Source of the DNA: Balneolaceae bacterium
GTDB taxonomy: Bacteria; Bacteroidota; Rhodothermia; Balneolales; Balneolaceae
Assembly: GCA_017640665.1 (NCBI GenBank)
Contig: JAEPQE010000002.1
Span: forward strand, 558,001 to 622,000
Direction of reading: 5' to 3'
DNA: 64,000 nt
Made by a program: the position numbers and the translations under genes. Numbering within the stretch: position 1 is the stretch's first letter; the number at the start of each line of letters is the position of its first letter. Under the pieces are notes generated by a model. It was not told the origin of the DNA. It did not search any database and was given only the letters and a program-made list of their open reading frames with translations. Of the stretch, positions 36,697 to 44,143 are shown piece by piece.

Positions 36697-37491
36697 ATGA
36701 TTTTGAAACCAGCATCCTTAATACCTTTCGTCCTTTTTCTAATATTTTTCATAGCCTGTGAGAAAAGTGTTGATGGTGAACCAGAAACTGTCATCAATTC
36801 TCTGGAGATCATAATGAATGACATGACCTTGCCGCATGAAGGATATCCCAGCGGACTTCCTGAATCGATGGATTGGGCACATGGTCCAAGAATAAGCTAT
36901 GGTAATAATCCTCCGGATGATTGGACGGCGGTGATTCCCTGGGGCCAAATTTATGCAGATAGTGCCGGAAATCCTGCTACAAATGCAAGGTTTCAAATCA
37001 GAAACATGCAAACCTGGTATCTCAGCAAGTCAGACGGAGAATGGAAACGATGGATTTTGACCTCTGATATCGATGGCGCTAACTATGCCGAAGATTTTCA
37101 AGATGATATAAATATTCCAGCCGATATTCGCCCGGAATCTGACGGAGGTGGCATTTCTGCTTCACTGCAACCAGGCTATAATTTCCACTTTTGGTCTTCT
37201 TCAGGTAGAGTTGAAATAGATCCAAACGACATAGCCGGAGTTTGGTCTTCTATGGAATCTCGTTTGATTATTGCTGATAACGAACTCCCAGATGATAGAG
37301 ACAAAGCCCGGCTGATGTTTAGTGCAGGAGCTGATTACTGGGAGAGTTTGGATGCAGAGTGGGATCAATGGAAAACCAATGGGGATATTGCAATCGGGCG
37401 TTTCCGGTTTCTGACGAAAGACTGGCAGGCATTTAATATGCATACCTTAACTTTAGAGCAGCTCAGAGACAATCCTCCTCCTTTTGAATAG
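36697..37491 (+). CDS. Lipoprotein of unknown function
   Basis: 264 aa; I do not recognise a family. The signal ends FLIFFIAC-EKSVDGE with probable lipid-acceptor Cys21. The mature part is rich in Trp, Asp and Gly and predicted to be mostly beta (AVIPWGQIYADSAGN, FQIRNMQTWYLSKSDGEWKRW), as in carbohydrate-binding or jelly-roll domains. It is 61 bp ahead of a T9SS glycoside hydrolase on the same strand, so it may bind or sense the same glycan. That link is inference. Confidence 0.75.
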   Translation: MILKPASLIPFVLFLIFFIACEKSVDGEPETVINSLEIIMNDMTLPHEGYPSGLPESMDWAHGPRISYGNNPPDDWTAVIPWGQIYADSAGNPATNARFQIRNMQTWYLSKSDGEWKRWILTSDIDGANYAEDFQDDINIPADIRPESDGGGISASLQPGYNFHFWSSSGRVEIDPNDIAGVWSSMESRLIIADNELPDDRDKARLMFSAGADYWESLDAEWDQWKTNGDIAIGRFRFLTKDWQAFNMHTLTLEQLRDNPPPFE

Positions 37492-37552
37492 TTAAAGATT
37501 TTCTCACTTTTGTTTTAAGTTTGAAAAACTTTTATTGGGTTAATATAAATAC

Positions 37553-39124
37553 ATGGCTTTTATGAGACTTTATGGGGTATTCTTCTTATTCGTTTTTTTA
37601 TTAACTACTCATCTGATTCAAGCACAAACTGTAGGTGATTCTCATTTTGGATTTCTTGGACCTGGCGATCCATCCTATAACCCAAATTATTATACCGAAT
37701 ACACTAATCTCGGCGTACTGTTAGACCGACCCCACCCTGGACCATTTGTTTGGGAAATCGTAGAATCGGAGCAAGGCTCTTACAACTGGAATAAAACAGA
37801 TTCTCTGGTCAGATCAGCTCAGGAAGCAAATGTACACATGCTAGTAACAATCTGGCCTTATGCAGAATGGGATCAGGAATTCTGGAGACAGCAGGCTAAT
37901 TGGGAAGCTTCCGGGGGATTTGAAAAGGATCTCCCTGAAAGTCGGTACAAACCAAATGATTCCACTGCTTACAAAAACTGGATTGCCGCTATGGTAGAAC
38001 GCTATGATGGAGATGGTACTGACGACATGCCCGGACTTACCCTTCCCTTAAAATACTGGGAAACTATCAATGAACCCGAATCTGCCGACTGGGAAGAATT
38101 GAACTTTTTTAAAGGGGATGAATCAGATTATTTTGATGTACTCCGCTGGACATACAATGCAATTATTGAGGCTGATGAGAATGCAATTATTCTGCATGGT
38201 GGATCAACCGGTGTTGGAGATGAATACTGGCAGCAAGTATTTAATATGGGAGGGGTCGATTATTTCCATATTTCGAACACACATGCCATTACTCCTCCTC
38301 CTCAAGTAACTGATTTACGAGCCAATCAATGGGCTACCTTGATTTCGAATTTTGGTATTGAAGATTTCTGGGTTACTGAGGTTGAAATCGCTCAAAATGG
38401 AGAACAATCCTATTCTCAGAGAGAAGTTGCAGAGCAAATTATTAAACAATATGTAAAAGCATTCGAAGCCGGAGGCGATAAAATTTTTTATGCTCACATT
38501 TATGGCGATTCTGATTCCCCCGATTTCCTTGAGGCCGCTTTAATCGAAGTATTGGATTATGAAAACTGGCAGGAAGAAAAACGAGAAGCATATTATGCTC
38601 TTCAAACCCTGATTTCAAAAATAGATTTTTTTGACGCTGTTGAAGCTCTTAACGAAACCCAGATAAAATTCACCGTTGGCGAACAAACTGTTTATGTTCT
38701 TTGGGGAAATGGAATGGTTCCTAATGAAATTCAAGGTTCGGTTACTGTAACCGACTATCTGGGAAATGAAAGCCAGATGGAGGCTTCTAATATTCAACTT
38801 AATTCGAGCCCGGTTTTTGTTGAGGCTTCAGTAAGTACTTCCAATGAATGGACTGAGAACCCAGCTTCTTTTAAACTGAATGCTTATCCCAATCCGTTCA
38901 ACCCAAACACGAATATCTCTTTTACGATACCTGAAAGTGATCGCGTTACTCTTTCAGTGTATGATATTACCGGGAAGCATGTGCGAACTATTGTAGATAA
39001 TATTCTCGTTTCCGGAGATTATGATTACAAGTTTAATGCGAACGGATTATCTAGTGGAGTGTATTTTTACAGGATTACTACTTCAACTCGTATCGAGACA
39101 CGCAAATTTACCTTATTGAAGTAA
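37553..39124 (+). CDS. Secreted clan-A glycoside hydrolase with T9SS sorting domain
   Basis: 523 aa. Signal peptide ends LIQAQ (about 25). The TIM-barrel features of clan GH-A are clear: WETINEPES, with acid/base Glu174 after the Asn, and FWVTEVEIA, with the likely nucleophile Glu276 at the end of a later strand. The N-terminal GPFVWEIVESEQGSYNW resembles the GH39/GH42-type opening, but I cannot fix the family. The final 75 residues (LNAYPNPFNPNTNISFTIP, then GLSSGVYFYRI) are a T9SS type A domain, so the enzyme is exported. Start could be Met1 or Met4, both before the same signal. Confidence 0.85.
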   Translation: MAFMRLYGVFFLFVFLLTTHLIQAQTVGDSHFGFLGPGDPSYNPNYYTEYTNLGVLLDRPHPGPFVWEIVESEQGSYNWNKTDSLVRSAQEANVHMLVTIWPYAEWDQEFWRQQANWEASGGFEKDLPESRYKPNDSTAYKNWIAAMVERYDGDGTDDMPGLTLPLKYWETINEPESADWEELNFFKGDESDYFDVLRWTYNAIIEADENAIILHGGSTGVGDEYWQQVFNMGGVDYFHISNTHAITPPPQVTDLRANQWATLISNFGIEDFWVTEVEIAQNGEQSYSQREVAEQIIKQYVKAFEAGGDKIFYAHIYGDSDSPDFLEAALIEVLDYENWQEEKREAYYALQTLISKIDFFDAVEALNETQIKFTVGEQTVYVLWGNGMVPNEIQGSVTVTDYLGNESQMEASNIQLNSSPVFVEASVSTSNEWTENPASFKLNAYPNPFNPNTNISFTIPESDRVTLSVYDITGKHVRTIVDNILVSGDYDYKFNANGLSSGVYFYRITTSTRIETRKFTLLK

Positions 39125-39281
39125 GTACCAAATAAATTAAACAATCTCGTTTTTTTATCTGCTTCTCCGTACCTTTAAAACCGCTTTCAATAACAAGATT
39201 TGATTATCAATCGAACCATTTTTAAGCAAAAAGCATTACACCTTTCAAAGACTTAAATAATCCGTACGAGGAAACTACCCC

Positions 39282-42200
39282 TTGAAATCACTTGAAGCCA
39301 TCTTCGGCCCGAATTCAGCATTAGTAGAAGAACTTTACGAGCAGTACAAAGATAACCCCGGTTCAGTACCAGATCACTGGAAAAGATACTTTGATGAACT
39401 TAATGGCATAGAACCCGGGAAGACTTCTCCAGTGCAACAACCAACTGAAGTTCCAAAAGCCGCCACACCTACCAACGGAACCGCTGCTAAAGAAAAAGCT
39501 GAAAAGGAAGAGAGAAAAAAAACGCAAGCTCCCAAAAATGCTAATCTGCAAAAAATCAAAGGAGTAGCTACCAAGATTGTTGAGAACATGGACCAAAGCC
39601 TGGAGGTTCCTACTGCTACCTCCCTGCGTGTTCTTCCTGTAAAGATGATGGTGGAAGACAGAACCATCATAAATCGACATTTGATTAAACGGAATGAACC
39701 TAAAGCTTCATTCACACATTTTATTTGTTGGGCAGTTATTCAGGCTATTAAAGAATTCCCAACCATCAATCACACGTACCATTTTGATGGTAAGGATCAT
39801 TTCAGAGTAGTGCCTGAACAGGTGAATCTGGGAGTTGCTGTTGATCTGCCTAACAAAGATGGTTCCAGAAATTTGGTAGTACCGAATATTAAGGGGGTAG
39901 ACAAAATGAACTTCAAGGAGTTCCTGTATGCCTTTGCTGAGCTTGTTGATAAGGCCAGAAATGGAAAACTTCAGATTGATGATTTCCAGGGAACCACCAT
40001 AAGTATCACTAACCCAGGGACAATAGGTACCGTTTCTTCAGTTCCAAGATTAATGCAGGGACAGGGTGCAATTATCGCGACTGGAGCTATAGATTATCCA
40101 GCTGAATATCAAAACATGTCCCGCGAAGTGTTGAATCAGTTGGGTATCAGCAAAGTGATGACCATGACCTGTACCTATGATCACCGAATCATTCAGGGAG
40201 CAGAGTCTGGTTCATTTCTTCAGAAAGTAAGTACTCTTTTAAGTGGAGAGACTGATTTTTATCACCAAATTTTTTCAGATCTTGAGATTCCTTACGATCC
40301 GATTCCTTATGGAGAGGATAACTACTCGGCTCTCTTTGCTGGTGCAGGGAATACATTAGCTCAGGATCGTCGCGCCATCGGTGTTTGGAGGCTTATCAAC
40401 ATGTATCGAATGCGCGGACATGTACTCGCGAATCTGGACCCTCTTGAAAAAGAACCCGGACATAACCCGGAATTGGATCTGGATTATTACGGACTCTCTT
40501 TATGGGACTTAGATCGTGAGTTTTACTGCGGCGGTCTTGGTGGAAAAGAAAAAGCTTCTCTTCGTGAAATCATCAAATTACTTCGTGATACCTATTGTGA
40601 ACATATTGGTGCAGATTATATGCACCTGCTTGATCTGGAAGAACGTCGCTGGTTGCGCGAACGAATGGAATCTACAGGAAATGAACCTGATCTGACCAAA
40701 GATGACAAGAAACAGATTCTCCATAAGCTGAATCAGGCAATGGCTTTTGAGGAATTTCTCCACAAAAAATACATAGGTCATAAGCGATTCTCACTGGAAG
40801 GTAATGATACCCTCATCCCGATGATTCACTTCCTGCTGGAAGATGCCGGAAAGACAAATATTGAAAAGATTTTTATGGGTATGGCTCACCGTGGCCGGCT
40901 AAATATGCTCGTAAATATCATGAACAAACCTTACCACAGAGTATTCGCTGAATTTGAAGGAAATGTGGATCCTGATTCGATTCAGGGTTCTGGAGATGTG
41001 AAATATCATCTTGGAGCAAAAGGAAAACATGAAACTGCAAGCGGAGCGGAAGTTGAAATCGAGTTGATGCCAAATCCAAGCCACCTTGAAGCAGTAAGCC
41101 CGGTTGTAGAAGGAGCTGCCAGAGCAATTCAAGATCATCACGAGTCTGATGAAGCTGGCAAGAAGATTCTACCGGTACTTATGCACGGAGACGCCGCTTT
41201 TGCGGGACAAGGAGTGGTGGCAGAGACATTAAATATGTCTCAGCTTGAAGGATACAAAACCGGTGGTACCATTCACATCATTATTAATAACCAGATAGGA
41301 TTTACTACACTTCCTAAAGATGGGCGGTCAACAGAGTATGCTTCAGATCTCGCAAAAATGATTCTGGCCCCTATTTTCCATGTGAATGGAGATCGCCCTG
41401 AAGCTGCCGTTCACGCTGTCAAAATGGCTCTTGAGTATCGACAAGAATTCGGTAAAGATGTAATCATTGACCTTATTGGATACCGTAAACATGGCCATAA
41501 TGAAGGAGATGAACCAGCATTTACTCAGCCTGGTATGTATGAAGAAATTAACGACCATAAAACGGTACGGGATTTATACACTAATTCATTGGTGAAAAAT
41601 AATGAGCTTACGGAAGAAGAAACTCAGGCTATTTTTGATGAATTTGATGAGTTACTTCAGGCTGCTTTTGAGGATGCAAAAAAATCTCCAAATCTTGAGG
41701 TTACTAAAGATCTGATTGATCGTACCGAAACCGAACAATCAAACCGAAATGAGTTTCCTGATACAACCTATCCTGAGGAAGAACTCAATGATATTGCGGT
41801 CAAAATAAATACGGTTCCTAAAGACTTCGATGCTAATCCAAAGCTTCTCCGTCAGCTCGCCAAACGTGCAGAAACAGTTAAGAATAATGAGAAGAAAATT
41901 GACTGGGGTTTCGCGGAAGCACTCGCTTTCGGTTCCCTCCTGAAAGAAGGCAGAACCGTTCGAATAACCGGGCAGGATGTGGAACGAGGTACCTTTTCTC
42001 ATCGTCATGCTGTACTTCATGGAACTCAGACTAATCAGACCTTCACTCCTTTAAATAATCTGCAAGAAAATCAGGCAACCTTCCATGTGCATAACAGTTT
42101 ACTGAGTGAGTATGCTGCGCTTGGTTTCGAGTTTGGATACAGTGCTAAGAAACCCGATGCATTGGTTATTTGGGAAGCACAGTTTGGTGATTTCGTAAAT

Positions 42201-42920
42201 GGTGCTCAGATTATCATCGATCAGTTTATCTCCTCCAGCGAAGCAAAATGGGGACAAACAACCTCGTTGGTAATGAACCTCCCGCATGGATATGAAGGTC
42301 AGGGACCCGAGCACTCTTCTGCCAGACTGGAACGTTTTCTTCAGCAATGTGCAGAAGACAACATGCAGGTTATGAACCTCTCTACCCCCGCTCAATATTT
42401 CCACATGTTGCGAAAGCAGACATTGCAGGAACATAAAAAACCAGTGGTGTTGATGAGCCCTAAAAGTCTTCTCAGACACCCAAAAGCAACTTCAAGCACA
42501 GATGAACTAGCCAAAGGTAAGTTTATGCCTTTTATTGGCGATGATGAAATTGGAAGTAAGGCAAAAAGATTGGTCATCAGTTCTGGTAAGGTATACTACG
42601 ATCTCTTGAAATACAGAGAGGAGAATAATTTGAATGATGTAGCTATCGCCCGACTTGAACAGTTCTATCCATTCCCGGATAATGACATTAAGGAATACCT
42701 GAAATCGTTGAAGGATGTGAAAGAAGTAGTCTGGTGCCAGGAAGAACCAAAAAACATGGGGGCCTGGTTCTTTGTTGCCGAACGCTTTAACGAGATCTTA
42801 GCAAAAGGACAAAAACTCAGCTACTCTGGTCGACAAGCAGCAGCTTCCCCTGCTGCAGGCCAAAAGAAGATGCATGATGTGGAACAAGAACGTTTAGTTG
42901 AGGAAGCCATGAAAGGCTGA
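39282..42920 (+). CDS. kgd: Multifunctional 2-oxoglutarate dehydrogenase, fused E2-like acyltransferase and E1 (Kgd/OdhA type)
   Basis: 1212 aa, starting at a TTG codon; the next in-frame Met is about residue 103, far inside conserved sequence. Order: E1-type N-terminal peptide (LVEELYEQYKDNP), a Lys/Glu/Ala-rich linker (about 45-90), an E2 catalytic domain without lipoyl module (about 95-325, ending CTYDHRIIQGAESG with catalytic His301), and the TPP-dependent E1 decarboxylase (GMAHRGRLNMLVN, GDAAFAGQG at 636-644, HGYEGQGPEHSSARLERFLQ). This domain fusion is best known from Mycobacterium Kgd and Corynebacterium OdhA. The gene is monocistronic, with an intrinsic terminator after it. Confidence 0.95.
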   Translation: MKSLEAIFGPNSALVEELYEQYKDNPGSVPDHWKRYFDELNGIEPGKTSPVQQPTEVPKAATPTNGTAAKEKAEKEERKKTQAPKNANLQKIKGVATKIVENMDQSLEVPTATSLRVLPVKMMVEDRTIINRHLIKRNEPKASFTHFICWAVIQAIKEFPTINHTYHFDGKDHFRVVPEQVNLGVAVDLPNKDGSRNLVVPNIKGVDKMNFKEFLYAFAELVDKARNGKLQIDDFQGTTISITNPGTIGTVSSVPRLMQGQGAIIATGAIDYPAEYQNMSREVLNQLGISKVMTMTCTYDHRIIQGAESGSFLQKVSTLLSGETDFYHQIFSDLEIPYDPIPYGEDNYSALFAGAGNTLAQDRRAIGVWRLINMYRMRGHVLANLDPLEKEPGHNPELDLDYYGLSLWDLDREFYCGGLGGKEKASLREIIKLLRDTYCEHIGADYMHLLDLEERRWLRERMESTGNEPDLTKDDKKQILHKLNQAMAFEEFLHKKYIGHKRFSLEGNDTLIPMIHFLLEDAGKTNIEKIFMGMAHRGRLNMLVNIMNKPYHRVFAEFEGNVDPDSIQGSGDVKYHLGAKGKHETASGAEVEIELMPNPSHLEAVSPVVEGAARAIQDHHESDEAGKKILPVLMHGDAAFAGQGVVAETLNMSQLEGYKTGGTIHIIINNQIGFTTLPKDGRSTEYASDLAKMILAPIFHVNGDRPEAAVHAVKMALEYRQEFGKDVIIDLIGYRKHGHNEGDEPAFTQPGMYEEINDHKTVRDLYTNSLVKNNELTEEETQAIFDEFDELLQAAFEDAKKSPNLEVTKDLIDRTETEQSNRNEFPDTTYPEEELNDIAVKINTVPKDFDANPKLLRQLAKRAETVKNNEKKIDWGFAEALAFGSLLKEGRTVRITGQDVERGTFSHRHAVLHGTQTNQTFTPLNNLQENQATFHVHNSLLSEYAALGFEFGYSAKKPDALVIWEAQFGDFVNGAQIIIDQFISSSEAKWGQTTSLVMNLPHGYEGQGPEHSSARLERFLQQCAEDNMQVMNLSTPAQYFHMLRKQTLQEHKKPVVLMSPKSLLRHPKATSSTDELAKGKFMPFIGDDEIGSKAKRLVISSGKVYYDLLKYREENNLNDVAIARLEQFYPFPDNDIKEYLKSLKDVKEVVWCQEEPKNMGAWFFVAERFNEILAKGQKLSYSGRQAAASPAAGQKKMHDVEQERLVEEAMKG

Positions 42921-42940
42921 TCAACCTCCTATCTGATTTT

Positions 42941-42973
42941 AAAGCCTGGCTAATTTACAGTCGGGCTTTTTTT
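42941..42973 (+). terminator. Intrinsic terminator after the oxoglutarate dehydrogenase gene
   Basis: AAAGCCTGG and TCGGGCTTT can pair over 9 positions (two G-U) around the loop between them, followed at once by a run of T. It starts 21 bp after the stop codon. Confidence 0.85.
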
Positions 42974-43019
42974 ATTAAAGAAAGAGTAATTTAACAGTAC
43001 CATCAAAGTGATTTTCTTC

Positions 43020-43044
43020 TTAATTTAGAAACAGTCTAAATTAA
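43020..43044. promoter_or_regulatory. Palindromic operator candidate, DtxR/IdeR-like
   Basis: TTAATTTAGA (43020-43029) and TCTAAATTAA (43035-43044) form a perfect 10-bp inverted repeat around AACAG. The core TTTAGA-N5-TCTAAA resembles boxes bound by DtxR/MntR-type metal regulators. It lies 28 bp upstream of the TTG start of the exported chelatase, where it would overlap its promoter. The regulator type is inference. Confidence 0.5.
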
Positions 43045-43072
43045 AATAACAAAGAATTTCACGCTCTTAACT

Positions 43073-44023
43073 TTGAAAACTCTGAATTATCTCGCCTCTT
43101 TTCTCACCTTGTCTTTAGCCTTCTTTAGCTACTCCTTTGCTCAGGAAACAAAACTAATACCAAATAATCCTGAAATAGGTGTCTTACTACTCGCTCATGG
43201 GAGCATGGATAAGAACTGGAATAATTCCATTGAAGAAGTAGCAGCCCCTCTTAAAGAAGACTATCACCTTGAAGTAGCCTGGGGAATGGCTAACGCACTA
43301 AATATGCAGCCAGCGATAGATAAACTTGAAGAAAAGGGAGTTAAGACCATCGTCGCTGTTCAACTCTTCGTTTCTTCTTACAGCCCCATCATCCGCCAAA
43401 ATGAATACCTGCTTGGGATTCGTGATTCTCTTGCTGATGCTCCCATGCCAATGATGATCCATGATATGAAAAATCATCGCATGACAGTTACAATGCCTGA
43501 GAATCTACAACCTCTTAATTTCAATGCAGACATAATTCTAACAAACCCTCTGGATGATCATGAATTGGTTGCTGAAATACTGCTGGATCGAATTGAGAAA
43601 TTGAGTATAGATCCTTCAAAAGAAACCGTGCTCCTTGTTGCTCATGGTCCTAACAGAGAAAGTGATAATGATATGTGGATTAAAACCAGTAATAGTCTGG
43701 CTAACCAGATCAACCGACTTCAGGTAACGAATGGTGAATCGTTCAAAGATATAATCTCGCTTACTGTTCGGGATGATGCTGATGAAGCCACTCATGAAAA
43801 AGCCAGACAAGAATTCCGAAAAGCTGTTATCAAAGCAGATCAAAATGGAGATGCCTTAGTAATACCCCTCCTGCTTTCACAAGGTGGTGTAGAAAAAAAA
43901 TATCTCTCCCGTCTTGAAGGCTTAAATTTTAAATGGAGTGGCGAGACACTTCTTCCTCATTACAATATCTCAAGGTTTATTCAACTTTCTGTGGAAAAGG
44001 CATTAAATCATACACTTAATTGA
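43073..44023 (+). CDS. Exported CbiX/SirB-like chelatase-family protein
   Basis: 316 aa, TTG start chosen because MKTLNYLASFLTLSLAFFSYSFAQ forms a complete signal peptide. Two CbiX-like halves follow. The first contains LLLAHGSMDKNW, with the family's metal-site His42, and the second VLLVAHGPNRESDNDMW. CbiX/SirB proteins put cobalt or iron into sirohydrochlorin, but those are cytoplasmic; a signal peptide here implies a periplasmic protein that may bind a metal or tetrapyrrole without classical chelatase chemistry. A DtxR-like palindrome lies just upstream, and a c-type haem protein gene lies downstream. Confidence 0.8.
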   Translation: MKTLNYLASFLTLSLAFFSYSFAQETKLIPNNPEIGVLLLAHGSMDKNWNNSIEEVAAPLKEDYHLEVAWGMANALNMQPAIDKLEEKGVKTIVAVQLFVSSYSPIIRQNEYLLGIRDSLADAPMPMMIHDMKNHRMTVTMPENLQPLNFNADIILTNPLDDHELVAEILLDRIEKLSIDPSKETVLLVAHGPNRESDNDMWIKTSNSLANQINRLQVTNGESFKDIISLTVRDDADEATHEKARQEFRKAVIKADQNGDALVIPLLLSQGGVEKKYLSRLEGLNFKWSGETLLPHYNISRFIQLSVEKALNHTLN

Positions 44024-44143
44024 TTAGTTAGGTATACAAAGGGTAAACATCTCTCTAAAAACCCAGACAATCGGTAATCTTCTTCGTAAGGATTTGTCTT
44101 GAAAAGTATCTTACTTTGAAACACGAATCTTAACCACGAGAAA

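Noticed and set aside
37517-37531. Inverted repeat AAGTTT-GAA-AAACTT ahead of the glycoside hydrolase as an operator
   Set aside because: Arms are only 6 bp and fully AT-rich apart from one base each; such repeats are frequent by chance in this AT-rich spacer.
39363-39715. Minus-strand open frames of 105 and 113 aa inside the oxoglutarate dehydrogenase gene
   Set aside because: They lie opposite a clearly conserved coding region, have unnatural composition and no family signs; they are frame shadows.
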